Translations under genes and position numbers: made by a program
The notes under the pieces: generated by a model
Databases searched by the model: none
Seen by the model: the letters and a program-made list of their open reading frames with translations, nothing else
What the model was told of the DNA's origin: nothing
Shown: in pieces, positions 1 through 15,089 of the stretch
Layout of the letters: the number at the start of each line of letters is the position of its first letter
Position numbering within the stretch: the first letter of the stretch is position 1
From: Tolypeutes matacus
Lineage: Eukaryota > Chordata > Mammalia > Cingulata > Chlamyphoridae
Direction of reading: 5' to 3'
Assembly (NCBI GenBank): GCA_026826555.1
Contig: JAKSZT010053887.1
Span: 61,714,720-61,778,719 of the forward strand
DNA length: 64,000 bases

Positions 1-2295
<2,295 letters not shown>

Positions 2296-2894
2296 TAATC
2301 AGTTGTGTTATGAGGAGAAGATGATATCGTTTTCCTATTTTAAAAGGTAAATGTACTCTTTCTTCTCTCATTCGACTTTGACATCAGAATCAGATCCTAA
2401 AGAAAATTTTAAAAAATGAAAAAAAAAAAAAAATCAGATCCTCCTATGAAAATTTGCTACATGTTTCTCTTGAAATTTTAGAGTGATATGATCATTGCTT
2501 AATCTATAACTCAGTAACCTTATTTGGATTATTAGTGTTGTTGTTGTTTTTAAATTCTCTTTGAGAGAACCATAACTCAAACTCAACAGGAAACTTGTAA
2601 ATAAAGATTTTCTAAATTTCTGTGCAACAATTTTTGTACCTCTCAGCACAGAAAGTGGGCCCTAGGCTTAGTAGGATTTTGAGAGTGGTTGCTTCAGAGC
2701 CCCACTCTCAATATTCACCTAGAAACCGCGGCTCTAGCACAAGGCCCACAGTTCCTCTGCAGAGGAACTTGTCACAGGACTAGGGACAAAAGACTACTGA
2801 CATGATTGGAGCAACCCCGGTAAATGATGGTTTGGGTCACAAATTCTGATGCAAAAATTAGGTTAAAGTAATGGCCTTTGGTCTTCATCACTGG

Positions 2895-2922
2895 CAAACA
2901 AACAAACAAACAAACAAACAAA
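2895..2922. repeat. (CAAA)n simple repeat
   Basis: About seven uninterrupted CAAA units in a MECOM intron. It may be the tail of a decayed retroposon, but no body is recognisable upstream. Confidence 0.9.
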
Positions 2923-3689
2923 CTAGGCTTCCCTTAACTCAGATCTGGCAACACATAGTTAGCAGATGGGATTGTAGGTTGTCTTATCTTTAGCTTCTAA
3001 GATTTAGCTAATAAGCCATTAACTAACATTTGCCAGCCAACATATATGTAAGAGCCAACCTGTGCAGCAGGTTTGTTTCTAGAGAATCAAGGAAATGAGT
3101 TGGGTTGGGAGTGAGGATAGAGGTATAGATTCAGGAAATGAGATTTTAAGAACAGAAAAATGTTGAATTTATCTAAACTGGTATTCTTTACTTAAGGAAA
3201 GTGTTTTATTATTAGTCTTTCTTCTAGTGTACAAGTACATTGCTTATGATCTTGAATGGTTACTACTTAGAACCATATATTGTTCATTTCCCCTAAAGTA
3301 AAAAATCTAATGCTTATAGTTTAGAAATATCAGATTTTAGATGCTGAAATCTAATACAATATACGAACCTGGCCACACTTTCTAACTGCATGTTCTCTTA
3401 TAGCATACTATAATTTTCCAGTCAAAATTATTTCAGAAAAAAATGTTGAAAGTATAGCATATCATAATTGAAAACTTATTTGTTAAAGCTTCATTACAGC
3501 TTTTTAAATAGCTTCATTATGCAGAGAGGATGTATTAACTTCTTGTCATTAGCATATTATAGACTATCGTGATGAACTTTTAAATTGTAAACATTTTGTG
3601 GGCAAGACCAACAACATGAAGCTAATGTTGGTATAAAAGTTTGGCCACATGTAATGTATTTACATTTGTATAATTTTTATGTAAACTTT

Positions 3690-3800
3690 CAACAGTCTCG
3701 TGAGGCGGAGGATATGATTTCAATTTCATAGGTGAGGAAGCTGAAAATCAGCTGAAAATGAGCAATCTTGTCCTCTTAATATAATACCATTCCACCTCAG
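3690..3800 (-). repeat. MIR fragment
   Basis: Old MIR SINE in reverse orientation. It shows the 'TTTCATAGGTGAGGAAGCTGAAA' type core, which is the complement of the MIR 'CCTCATCTGTAAAATGGG' region. It is diverged, so the ends are approximate. Confidence 0.5.
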
Positions 3801-4140
3801 GCTGGATCAAAATCCACTCCCTACTTACCTCACTTAATCAGGATGCAGAACTTTCAGTGTATCTTCGATCTTCTCCCTTAGCGCAGGAGAACTAAATATG
3901 TATTGAGTGCAACCAGTCGCCTGCATATGCAGTTTCTCATGGCAGAGTCTGTTTAAGACGTGCTTATTATTTTCCTCCTGTGATCTGTTCCTCTCTGACA
4001 GCTCAGGATTGGGTTGGAGGAGTCTGTGGGGAAAATGGCATCAGTGGGAGACTCTATTATTAATAGTCAAAAGGGCTTATTTTAAGAAACCACACTGATT
4101 AAATTGAGAAAGAATGAGGTTCAAAACATGTTCCATATAA

Positions 4141-4326
<186 letters not shown>

Positions 4327-4439
4327 TAAGGACTTAAAAATAAACAAACCAAAAACTCTGTGACTTCTGAAATAAATGTTTTCAAATAAATTTACTGTGA
4401 TCACTTTTGTAATACTAGAATTACTGCTATTACCAATGG

Positions 4440-4680
4440 CTAGTATTTATGTAGTGCATGTTAAATACCATATGCTTGTCTAGGAACGTTATATGTGCTC
4501 TTAATTTAATTATCATAATAACCCTATGAGATGGAGACCATTATTGTTTAATTTTACTAGTGGAGATATGGAGCCATGAAGGTTAAATAGCTTGAAATGT
4601 CATATAATAAATGGTATTTAAACCTGGACTGCCTGCTTCTAGAGCCCACACTTTGACCACCATGCTGTTCTGCCTCTTGT
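4440..4680 (-). repeat. MIR SINE
   Basis: Reverse-oriented MIR that is nearly full length. The tract 'AATAACCCTATGAGATGGAGACCATTATTG' and the later 'CTGGACTGCCTGCTTCTAGAGCCCACA...CACCATGCTGTTCTGCC' are the complements of the MIR core and its tRNA-like head. It is diverged and ancient. Confidence 0.75.
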
Positions 4681-5429
4681 AACTAAAGAGAATATTTTAT
4701 CAAATCTGCCAAATAGAAGGAAAAATAGCTGCCACAGTGATTCAGCTGAATTTCTTGTCAATAGTGGTTGCTATTATATATCATATACATAACATATGAC
4801 ATGATATATAAGTATATATCTGTGCATGGATCTGTATATGAAATACCCATTTTAAGGTTGTGTCACCCAAATGTCTTTTATATGGAAACTATTTGCAACT
4901 TCTCAATGGCTGTTCATTAATTCTGGCATGTTTGTTTCAGTGAGTATGCTCATCCTTGTTTTTTAAGGGCCTGGTTTACTGGCTTCCTCTTATCATCATC
5001 AGCATCAAATATAATTCATAAAGAAAAACTTTTCAAGGCTTCCAATAATAATAAGTACTTATCTAACACTTTACATTTTATGTGAAGTTAATTATTTTGC
5101 CAAAACTATAGGATATAATTTTTCTTACCTGTAAGTTATAATTAAATGCCTATTATTGAGAGCTAGACTTTTCTAAACATAACCATCCCAATGGCCTGTT
5201 TGAGATGCTGCATTTTAAATTTTAATATAAAATGAAATTACTTAATGAAAGTTCCATTACATTTCATCACACAAGTATTATTGGGTTAATGTCATTTATA
5301 AAATTATAAAATGTCAAAGATAATTATTTTAGGTAGTTTTCCCATTAAAGCAAACTTAAATAAACATCATTTCCCAAGACAGCATAAAAATGTATGGCCG
5401 CTTCTGCTGTATAAAAGTGTATCTACAGA

Positions 5430-6035
5430 TTCTTTTTCAAGACCATTCTCTTCATAATCATTTTTGAGTGTCTTCTTTTTAGATTTTCTTTCAGGGCCAT
5501 TCTCTTTCGACTCTTTTTTAGGACTATCCTCTTCAGGCTCTTTTTCAGAACTGCCTTCTTCGGACTCTCTTTTAGGACTGCCTTCTTCAGACTCTCTTTC
5601 AGGATAGCCTTCTTCAGGCTCTCTTTCGGGGCAGCCTTCTTCAGGCTCTCTTTCAGAGCCACCTTCTTTAGTATCTTTTTCAGAAGCACTTTCTTCAATT
5701 TCTCCCCCATCTTCTGTTTTTTCAAACTTCTTTTCATCTACGGGTTCTTCCAATGCCATTTCATTGGCAGCTTCTTGAGCATAGTGGTAGGATGCCATCA
5801 GATGAATACATCGAAGTTTTCATTGTTACCTGTACTTAATGATTTTAAATATCTGTTAATTGGCTGTTCAGTTAAAACTTAATAGTCATAGTGCAAGTAA
5901 ACTGGATACTTGTCCTTTTGTCAGATTTGTTAAATGCATGCAGAATAATATTTTTAAAAGTATTCCAACTGAAGTTTGTGATATTCAAAAATAAAAATAA
6001 GTTGCTAATATGCAGAAACTGAAAAAAAAAAAAAA
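5430..6035 (+). pseudogene. Processed retrocopy with inverted 5' part, parent gene not identified
   Basis: The right end is a processed mRNA 3' end: AATAAA at 5990-5995, then a 14-15 nt A-run ending at 6035. The 11-bp motif GTATCTACAGA occurs just outside both ends (5419-5429 and 6036-6046), which is a target-site duplication of L1-type retroposition. The left part (about 5430-5798) reads as coding sequence only on the minus strand. It starts MASYHYAQEAANEMALEEP and continues into about seven copies of an acidic 10-residue repeat of the form PEREPEEGYP. Opposite orientations inside one duplication are the signature of twin priming (5' inversion). The minus frame appears to reach 5367, but its last 20 residues are target DNA. 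I do not recognise the parent. An acidic low-complexity nuclear or testis protein is a guess. Confidence 0.65.
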
Positions 6036-6145
6036 GTATCTACAGAAAAAAATCTAGTATTGTATGACTCTTCTTGGACTCTGTTAAGTCTGACAGAGCT
6101 CCAAGCTTGTACAGTTGTTTGTGTCTTTCTCTCTTCCTGACCATT

Positions 6146-6171
6146 TGTGTGTGTGTGTGTGTGTGTGTGTG
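6146..6171. repeat. (GT)n microsatellite
   Basis: Thirteen GT units followed by GAGTGTGT, in a MECOM intron. Confidence 0.95.
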
Positions 6172-8052
6172 AGTGTGTCCATGAGAGAGTAAGAGAGAGA
6201 TGAGACAGATGATCGGAAGTATAAAGTAGTAAGAAATTAAGATCAAGAAAGAAAGATATTCACAATCTTACCTTTTGATAATGACATTTACATGAGGCAA
6301 GTAAGAAATATTGAACCAATGTGTTCTGAGATGCCTATTTAGATTTTCTAGCCCTTAATTGAACATTTGTGAGCCCATGTAGCTGTAACATCTGGCTTCA
6401 ACATGTCTAAACAGCACAGAAGTAATAAGGCTGAGTCATCTAATTTTTTTCCTCTTCAATGCCTATCAAGCTACTTTTGATGAATATTTTATCCCCCAGA
6501 AATTGCCACATTTGAAAGCATAATTAGCAAATGTTTTCTTAATCATCTTGGCTTTTGTTACTTTTGGTTTTCATCCATGTATTCTTTTGCTCTTTTACTT
6601 TTTCTTTCCTTTTTTAAATAACAATTTCAATTCATTCAAGCTAGCAAGTTGGCATTGTATCTGGAAACTAATAATTTATGTCTGTGCAAAATGTTTTCAT
6701 CATTCGTTGATAAAAGAGGTTAAGAGATTGGTTGAATATATAGCTTAATAATAATAATATGCCTTTTCTGGTCAAATGAATTTTTACTATGTGCATCTGT
6801 CACTTCCAAGGTTGTTTTGTTTATTTATTTATTTTCACTCTGGGAGATTCTAAATATTAAATTATGATCATTTTTTAACATGGGAAAGTGATGCAGGAGT
6901 ACACCGTTGATACCTGATATTCCATAATCTAAAAAATAGTAACATATAATGTGAAAATTGTACATGACTGTAACAATTACTTAACCATCTCAGCGAGTAT
7001 CCTGAATTAGAAAATAGGTAAAGGAGCAAGGTAAAATGGGGAGATTATCGGTGGACCCGGGATGAAGACACCAGAATTCCTATGATTAGTCTATCCCTAA
7101 CAAGTTCCTGAACTTATGCAAGAACCTCAGCTTCCCTGATCGTTTATCTTTAAAATGAGGTGGTTAGGAGAAGATGTTCTCTAGCTTGAAACATTTATAA
7201 TTATTTTGCAACTTAAATTCAACTTTTACACCTTACAATGAAATAGTTAAATTTACATATCTCGATGTTTATTTTAACATCTGTAAAGTTTATCTTAGTT
7301 TCATAAATGCTCTCAAATGTTTTAAATCAGGACTCCCATGTAATTAAACTCTTTTTAATAATTACACTTTTGAGTCATGTTCAACTTTTGCAACCACAAG
7401 CTAAAATATGACAAATGACTTTTAAAAATGTAATATTCTTCTTTCTAATCATTATATTAGACACGCTTGCTAAGCTTCAAATGGCATTTGTGCAATTATA
7501 TTTCTAGAACTTTTCCCACCCTAGTGTTCCCCTGGTAAACAGGAACATTTTCTCATTCAGGCTAACAACAATATCTTGGAAATAGTAGAAATAAGTGAAC
7601 TCTCAATCACTTCCAAGTTTTGGTAGTGAGCCTAAATGTAACATACCAAAATATCACCTAGCAGCTGAATAAACCACGTTTGTCCTTGGCAGCTAACTTA
7701 CATTTTCTTTGAGCACTTATATTCACTTTAGGTATGAATGTTGAATCTGCTCTCAGTCTCATTCGGGTATATGAGTCTTCCAGAAGTCTATTATATTCTA
7801 TTGTGGGTACTTATATAGTAATTAGGTACTTTTTAATATTGTATATAATAATATCATTTATCAAGTGAAGGCCTGATAAGGAACAGGAAACTGAGATTGA
7901 GATTGTTTTTTCCAGTTCTGCCAAAGGCTACATTTATGATCTGAATAATCACCCAATTATATCTTTCTTCATTTTCTCATTTGTGAAATTACATTTTTTT
8001 CCCATGGTTGCTGTGAAGCACAGGCAATAAAATTTTCCTACGTAAATATTGA

Positions 8053-8385
<333 letters not shown>

Positions 8386-8727
8386 TAAGTGCTTTGTGTG
8401 ACTTTGGTTAACAAACAGTGAAACCACATGCTATTGTGATTTCTTCTGCTCTTTTTCCATTAGAGCAGTATTTTGGGTGACAGCAATTTCTGAGTAATAA
8501 ATTTGAAAAGTCATTAGAGTTGAATTTGGAGTTAGTAAGCCATAACGAGCGCATCGGTGTGAGATAGATGAAAGTAATGTGGCTACCATCATAGTCCCTG
8601 AGCAAATACCCATCAGTATCTGTGGAAATCTGATTAACTTGTTAGGAAGGATAAGTGAACATCACACAAGTACAAGGTAATTTATTTTTAGACTCTACCT
8701 GTATGTATTCTGGATACCAGATCTGTA

Positions 8728-8925
8728 TCATATATATGATTTGCAAATATTTTTCCCATTCTGTAGATTGTCTTTTTACTTTCTTCATAGTGTCTTTGAT
8801 GTACAAAGTTTTTAATTTTGATGAAGTCCAAATTATCTATTTTTTTCTTTGGTCATACATGCATTGAGTGTCATATCTAAGAATCCGTTGCCAAATCCAA
8901 AATCATGAAGATTTATCCTATACCC
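8728..8925 (-). repeat. L1 ORF2 fragment
   Basis: Reverse-oriented L1 fragment from the 3' half of ORF2. It contains the pattern 'CCATTCTGTAGATTGTCTTTT...AATTTTGATGAAGTCCAAATTATCT' and 'TCATATCTAAGAATCCGTTGCC'. The same L1 segment recurs near 26830-26970. Confidence 0.75.
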
Positions 8926-9094
8926 TACCTATAAAACCCAAAGAAAAATAAAGATGATGTTATCTAATTAACTCAATAATCTGGTGTGATTATCATTACC
9001 AGTCACATATTATTGAGAGATTACAAATTCCACTTCATTTGATATGTTTGTAATCTATATAAATGATATATTTTTTAAATGGAAAAAATTAACT

Positions 9095-9193
9095 AGGGGA
9101 GCAGATGTAGCTCAAGTGGTTGAACACCTGCTTCCCATGTATGAGGTCTCGGGTTCAATCCTCAGTACCTCCTAAAAAACAAACAAACAAACA
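9095..9193 (+). repeat. DAS-type tRNA-derived SINE
   Basis: The head GGGGAGCAGATGTAGCTCAA carries Pol III box A. It is followed by GGTTGAACACCTGCTTCCC and a degenerate box B GGTTCAATCCT. It ends TACCTCCTAAAAAA then (CAAA)n. This short monomer is the diagnostic xenarthran SINE type. It sits immediately upstream of the Tigger1 copy. Confidence 0.85.
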
Positions 9194-9221
9194 GAGTAGT
9201 TAAATTGATGGAAATATTATA

Positions 9222-11431
9222 CAAGCCTGCCGTGTTTTATTGCACTTCACTTCATTGCACTTCTCAGATTGCATCATTATTTGTTACAGTGATCTGTGAT
9301 CTTTGATATTATTATTGTAGTTGTTTTGGGGTGCCATGAACCATGCCTATATAAGATAGCAAATATAATGGATAAATATTGTGTGTTCTGATGGCTCCAC
9401 CGACCGGCCATTCCCTCGTCTCTCTCCCTTTTCTCAGGCCTCCTTATTTCCTGAGAAACGGCAATATTCAAATTAGGCCATTTAATAATTTTACAGTGAC
9501 CTCTGAGTGTTGAAGTGAAAGGAAGAGTTGTATGTATCTCAGTTTAAATCAAAAACTAAAAATGACTAAGCTTAGTGCGGAAGGCATGTTGAAAGTCAAG
9601 ATAGGCTGAGAGCTAGGCCTCTTGCACCAGTTAGTCAAGTTGTAAATGCAAATAAAAAGTTCTTGAAGGAAGTTAAAAGTGGTACTTCAGTGAACACTCA
9701 AATGATGAGAAAGCAAAACAGTCTTTTTGCTGATATGGAGAAAGTTTTAGTGGTCTGGATAGAAGATCAAACAGCCACAACATTCCCTTAAATTAGCTCC
9801 TAATCCAGAGCAAGGCCCTAATTCTCTTCAAGCTTATGAAGGCTGAGAGAGGTGAGGAAGCTGCAGAAGAAAAATTTGAAGCTAGCAGAGGTTGGTTGAA
9901 GAGGTTTAAGGAAAGACGCTGTCTCCATACAAAAGTGCAAGGTGAAGCAGCGAGTGCTGGTATAGAAGCTATGGCAGAGGCCTAACACAGATAATTGATG
10001 AAGATGGCTACACTAAACAACAGATTTTCAATGTAGGTGAAACAGCCTTATATTGGAAGAAGATGCCATCTAAGACTTTCATAACCAGATAGGAAAAGTC
10101 AACATCTGGTTTCAAAGCTTCAAAGGATAGGCTGACTATCTTGTTAGAGCCTAAGTCAGCTGGTGACTGTAAGTTAAAGCCTGTGCCCATTTACCATTCT
10201 GAAAATCCTAGGACCCTTTAGAATGATGCTAAATCTACTCACCTGTGCTCTGAAATGTAACCCTAGTTGACTGCACATCTGTTACAACAGGGTTTACTGA
10301 ATATTTTAAGCCCACTCTTGAGACTACTGGTCTGAAAAAAAGATTCCTTTCAAGATATTACTGATATTGCATTGACAATACACCGGATCACCCAAGAGTT
10401 CTCGTGGAGATGTACAGTGAGATGAATGTTGTTTTCATGCCTGCTAATACAACATCCATTCTGCAACCCACAAATCAAGGGGTCATTTCGACTTTCAAGT
10501 CTTATTGTTTAAGAAATGCATTTTGTAAATCACCACGATAGTGATTCCTCTGATGGATCCAGGCAAAGTAAATTGAAAACCTTCTGGAAAGAATTCACCT
10601 TTCTAGATGCCATCGAGAACATTCATGATTCATGGGAGGCAGTTAAAATATCCACATTAACAGGAGTTTGGAAGAAGTTGATTCCAATCCTCATGGGTGA
10701 CTTTGAGGGGTTCAAGACTTCAGTGGAGGAAGTAACTGCTGATGTGGAAATAGCAAGAGAACTAGAATTAGAAGTGGAGCCTGAAGATGTGACTGAATTC
10801 CTGCAATCTCATGATAAAACTTTAACAGACGAGGAGTTGCTTCTTACGAATGAGCAAAGAAAGTCATTTCTTGAGATGGAATCTACACCTGGCGAAGATG
10901 CTGCAAACATTGCTGAAATGACAAGAAAGGATTTTTAGAATATTACATAAACTTAGTTGATAAAGTAGTGGCAGAGTTTGAGAGGATTGATTCCAATTTT
11001 GAAGTTCTACTGTGGGTAAAATGCTATCAAACAGCATTGCATGTTACAGAGAAATCTTTCGTGAAAGGAAGCATTGATCAATGTGGCAAAGTTGGTTGGT
11101 GTCTTATTTTAAGAAATTGCCACAGTCACCCCAGTCTTCAGCAACCACCACCCTGATCAGTCAGCAGCATCAATATCAAGGCAAACCCTTCACCAGCAAA
11201 AAGATTACAATTCACTAAAGGCTCAGATGATGGTCAGGATCTTTTAGCAATAAAGTAAATTTAATTAAGGTATGTACATGGTTTTTTAGCCATAATGCTA
11301 TTGCACACTTAGCAGACTACAGTATAGTGTAAACACAACTCTTAAATGCACTGGGAAACCAAAAAATTCGTGTGACTTGCTTTATTGCGATATTCACTTT
11401 ATTGTGGTAGTCTGGAACTGAGGTATGCCTG
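9222..11431 (+). mobile_element. Tigger1-type pogo DNA transposon (defective)
   Basis: Terminal inverted repeats are CAAGCCTGCCGTGTTTTATT at the left and the complement-matching GAGGTATGCCTG at the right. Both ends are flanked by TA (9220-9221 and 11432-11433), the target duplication of the Tc1/mariner/pogo superfamily. The copy is about 2.2 kb and lacks some sequence just inside the left TIR. It carries a decayed transposase gene, listed separately. It lies sense to MECOM within an intron. Confidence 0.92.
9496..11238 (+). pseudogene. Tigger1 transposase pseudogene
   Basis: Pogo-family transposase: CENP-B-like helix-turn-helix N-terminus, then a DDE catalytic domain. The start codon has become GTG at 9496, an early TGA stop sits at 9511-9513, and frameshifts follow. 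The motif FNVxETA at 10027-10044 has Gly (GGT, 10036-10038) where the first catalytic Asp belongs. The second Asp is retained in IDNTPDHP near 10371. The longest surviving frame is the C-terminal region 10516-10938, including [20 protein letters not shown]. The terminal stop is lost. It is clearly inactive. Confidence 0.88.
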
Positions 11432-11865
11432 TATATAGATGATAGTTTTATAAATGGAAATATGAACAATATTAAATTGATGAGAATATTATATGTTTAT
11501 GCTGCTAGTCAGAGCTGACTAAATATTATTGTATATATACTATACAATAAAATGGCTTTATTTTTAATGGAAATTTTAAATGTATGAATTCCATCTCTAC
11601 TGCATTATTGAGTTACCAGGCCATTGACTTTAACTCAAATATACTCTTCACTTTAGTTATTAAATATTTGAGAAATATGTTTTAAGGTATATTTGTAGGC
11701 ATTTTAAAGGACCCAATAATTGATGCATGCTACTTCACACTGCATATGCGATATAAAATGTTGGACAGCTATATAGAGTCAAATGAAAAGTGATTTAATT
11801 GAATAACAAACTGAAAGAGAAAAAACAAACAGCACCTCTCTGCTTTTTCTATCGGTTCATTTTAG

Positions 11866-12049
11866 GTATAAAGAGGAAGAATATAAAACTGGACTTTCTG
11901 CTCTAGATCATATCAGGCACTTCACAGATAGCCTCAAAATGAGGAAAATAGAAGATAATCAATATACTGAGGCTGAGCTGTCTCCTTTTAGTACTTCCCA
12001 TGTGCCAGAGGAACATAAACAGCCGCTACAGAGAAAGTCCAAGTCACAG
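11866..12049 (+). CDS. MECOM: MECOM exon, penultimate coding exon
   Basis: It starts after ATTTTAG with G completing Arg, then [19 protein letters not shown] and [20 protein letters not shown]. It ends AAG TCA CAG before donor GTACAT in phase 0. It matches the EVI1 C-terminal region, which has no named domain. It is rich in charged residues and Ser, and ends with the basic stretch [10 protein letters not shown]. Confidence 0.94.
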
Positions 12050-12069
12050 GTACATACTTCATCACAGTC

Positions 12070-12300
12070 TAACATCATGGTGACATTGTTTGTATATGAA
12101 AACGGTCATTTCCTTTGATTAACAAAGGACAGGTATTCTCTCTTTGCAATATGATAGGATCTGTACAGTCTCAGATGTTTTACCCAAAATGTTCATATCT
12201 GTGATCAAATCCAAAATAGTTAATCAATACATCAATTAATAGGGCTGCATTCTTCACAGAAACTTCTGTGACAAACTGTCCTACAACAATCTTTACTTAT
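12070..12300 (+). repeat. Diverged intronic direct repeat, copy 1
   Basis: It aligns by eye with 13750-13985 in the same order and orientation. Shared blocks include TTTCCTTTxATTA, GGTATTCT/AGATATTCT, CTCTTTG/ATCTTTG, CAGATGTTTTAC/CAGATACTTTAC, CATTCATATCT-like blocks, and AATCCAAAATAGTT/AATCCAATATAGTT. It begins about 20 bp after the splice donor. No repeat family was recognised. Confidence 0.6.
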
Positions 12301-13749
12301 GGTGAAGATTTATTACAATCTTTACTTATTAATTCCCTTACTTCTACATAGGTGGTCCATATTGTCAGCTTGCACCTATTTATATCTTACCTCAGAATTT
12401 CTAATCGCTTTGTGTCTATAATTTTTGTCAACATAATTTTATTTTAAGATTTGTGGAAAGCAAATTTATTCCTCTATTATTTTTGTCCCTTACCATGTCT
12501 AGTATATTCTTGTGTATCATTAATTAACAAGTCATCTAATTGTAGAATTTAGGTGTAAAAGAAGAAACTGAGGATCAGAGATGAAATGATCTGAAATGAA
12601 ACTATCAATTTTTACTGAATGAATTAATAAATGAACTGTACCCCAAATCATTGGACCCTTGAAGCATTCTATCATCACTATGATATCTCAAAATAAATCT
12701 TTAAGATCCATAAATATCAGTTAAAAGATCCTCTCAGTTCTTTTATAACTCAATAAAGGAAGCCAGTACTTTCTGCTCTACATTCACATTTAACCAGATT
12801 GTTCACTCAGATCAAGTAAAAAAAAAAAAAAAAAAGAACAAATTTCTATTATTACCATATTTATTAGTCACTTTGGTCTAAGTGATCCATTAGTCCATTT
12901 TAGAGGTAGCTTGACATTTCAAACTATGTGGCAATATTGCTTGTATTATAAATAAGGAAATGATTTCCTACTTGGCTCTGATATTTTGGGCTGATCCTAA
13001 CAACAAATGTAGCACTGTCTCAATTAAGGTGGGGAAAAGTATCATATCAATGGGGCAATACAAATTTTTAAAAAATCAGACAATTCAGTAAAATTTCTAA
13101 GATGTAACAAATGGTAATAGGGGGAAAAATGCACTTTCTGAATTTTAGTTAAAAGCAGCCAGCTTCAACTCTTAAAATAGCCTCGCTTTGTGGACTTGAG
13201 GACTTCGTTTGATGACTATGAGTACCATTTCCTCATTGTAAAGTGAGTTGGATGGAGAAGATATTTAAGATCCCTTTCTGTTCTATTATTCAAGGGGATA
13301 AAAATGAATATTTCAATTTTTAAACATTAAAGGTAAACTAGTCAAAGAAGACATCTCATTTTCACTTAGAGACTTCCATAGGAGGTAGCTAGTATTTTTG
13401 AAATACTTGGTTTCATATTCCAAGTTACTGAGGAATCTGGGATTTTAAAAATTTATTTTAATTATTCTACCAGAAATACTTTTTATTGCAAGAGGCAATA
13501 CTTGCAAACTCCAGAAACTATCTGATATGCAGAAAGCAAAAGGGCCTGAGGACATAGAGATAATGGATATGACATATTTCAATACTAGCATTTTAACATG
13601 AAGTGCCTGCCCAGATGTGCTAGCTATTACCATCACATAAAATACTAGCATTTTGCAATCCTAGCTCATATTTATTTTGTTATTGATGAAGTCATATATA
13701 TCAGTTTGAAAATGATCACACATTTTTGCAAATTGCGTTTATTTCATGA

Positions 13750-13985
13750 GAGTCTTCATCCGTTCAGTGACATGCTTACAGGTATTAATTTCCTTTAATT
13801 ACCAGAAGGTAGATATTCTATCTTTGTAAGTTTCTAGAATCTAAACAGGTTCAGATACTTTACTGAAAACATTCATATCTTTACTATGTCTATGATTTTT
13901 ATAGTGATTGAATCCAATATAGTTGACCAATACAGCAATTCTTCATAAGAATTTCTCTGACAAAACCTGTCATAAGATTTGCTTC
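13750..13985 (+). repeat. Diverged intronic direct repeat, copy 2
   Basis: Partner of 12070-12300, about 1.7 kb downstream in the same intron. The shared order of motifs ends in TTCTTCATAAGAATTTCTCTGA, which parallels TTCTTCACAGAAACTTCTGTGA of copy 1. No exon copy precedes it. It is either an old tandem duplication or two insertions of an unrecognised element. Confidence 0.6.
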
Positions 13986-14004
13986 ATGATAATAGATAAT
14001 ACTT

Positions 14005-14200
14005 ATGTCAGGAACACTGAGCTAAGCACTTTATGTAAGTTAGTGCTTGTGATTCTCCATAATCCTTGGAGGCAAGTACTGTTATCATCATCCTCATTTT
14101 AGGTGAGAAAAGTGAGCTCGAATGGTTAAACAACTTGCCCAAAGTCACACAGCTAATTAAGTAAAAGTCAAGGTAGAGGCCCACATTAAAACTCAGATCT
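14005..14200 (-). repeat. MIR SINE
   Basis: Reverse MIR. The tract GAGGCAAGTACTGTTATCAT, the CTCATTTTAGGTGAG core and 'CAACTTGCCCAAAGTCACACAGCTAATTAAGT' correspond to the complement of the conserved MIR core. Confidence 0.85.
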
Positions 14201-14374
14201 TCAGATTTTTCTTTATATTCCCTTTCATCTTTCCAAATATTGGAATGGTCAGATATTAGAATGGTCAGAAAAGTCCTTATCTTGATCCCTAACCTTGGGT
14301 ATATAGTTTAAGTTCAATGCTCACTTAACCCAGCCTCTGAAATTTACAAGGACGAGTACTATATTTTATTAGTT

Positions 14375-14450
14375 CCAGAATCCCCAGCACCTAGCACAGT
14401 GCCTGGCATAGAGTGGATGTTCCAGAAACATTTGTTAAATGGATGCAGAG
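14375..14450 (+). repeat. L2 LINE 3' end
   Basis: It contains CCCCAGCACCTAGCACAGTG and CCTGGCATAGAGTGGATGTT, then AACATTTGTTAAATGGATG, the typical 3' terminus of L2. Confidence 0.75.
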
Positions 14451-15089
14451 GATTTGTAGAGTTCCAGAAGGCAAGGAGCATATATAAAAGTTAAATGTGT
14501 ACATTTAGAGCAATGACCCAGCAAATCAAAATCAGGCTGCAAGGGCACATTTTCTAACTGAATGCCATGATTATGGAAGAAACCACAGACCAGCCACATG
14601 TCCCAGCATGACTCTCAGAGATGAAATTCTGCCTAACAGAGGCATTTTGTCTTTGTTTACAGACAGTGGAATGTCTTTGGCAGGACTTTAATGATTCCAC
14701 TTGAGCAGCATTTTGACAAGCAAGTTTAGCAATGAATGAGACCAACAATGGCAAATCAACAGTGAAAAGTTCACTCACAAGTCAGGACCAAACATTTCAT
14801 TTGAATATTTTGCTTGGCAGTAAATGGGAGATCCTCTGAACAGTTATTTAAAATTCAGCATGATAATAAGGAAGAAAGAGCAGTGCCAAACAGAGCACCT
14901 CTCTGCACCTTCTGCTCGGTGGCAGCAGGGGCACAGTTAGTCAGAACATTATTGGGTCCTGTGTTCTGTTTTATTTGGGGGTTGAGCTGACTTTACCCCT
15001 TACCTTTGAAAGACCAACTTTCATGATGAAATATCAATTCAAGCAAGGAGGGGGAATTGGAGAAAGGACTCTGGGTTAAAAGCTGGAAG

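Noticed and set aside
5367..5798. A functional 143-residue acidic protein on the minus strand
   Set aside because: The frame crosses the target-site duplication at 5419-5429 and ends in flanking DNA. The neighbouring + strand poly-A and duplication mark it as the inverted part of a retrocopy.
9095..9193. tRNA gene
   Set aside because: The box A/B-like head does not form a complete tRNA with acceptor and anticodon arms, and it continues into an A-rich tail. It is a SINE. The same applies to 20238-20300, 40187, 48265 and 56450.
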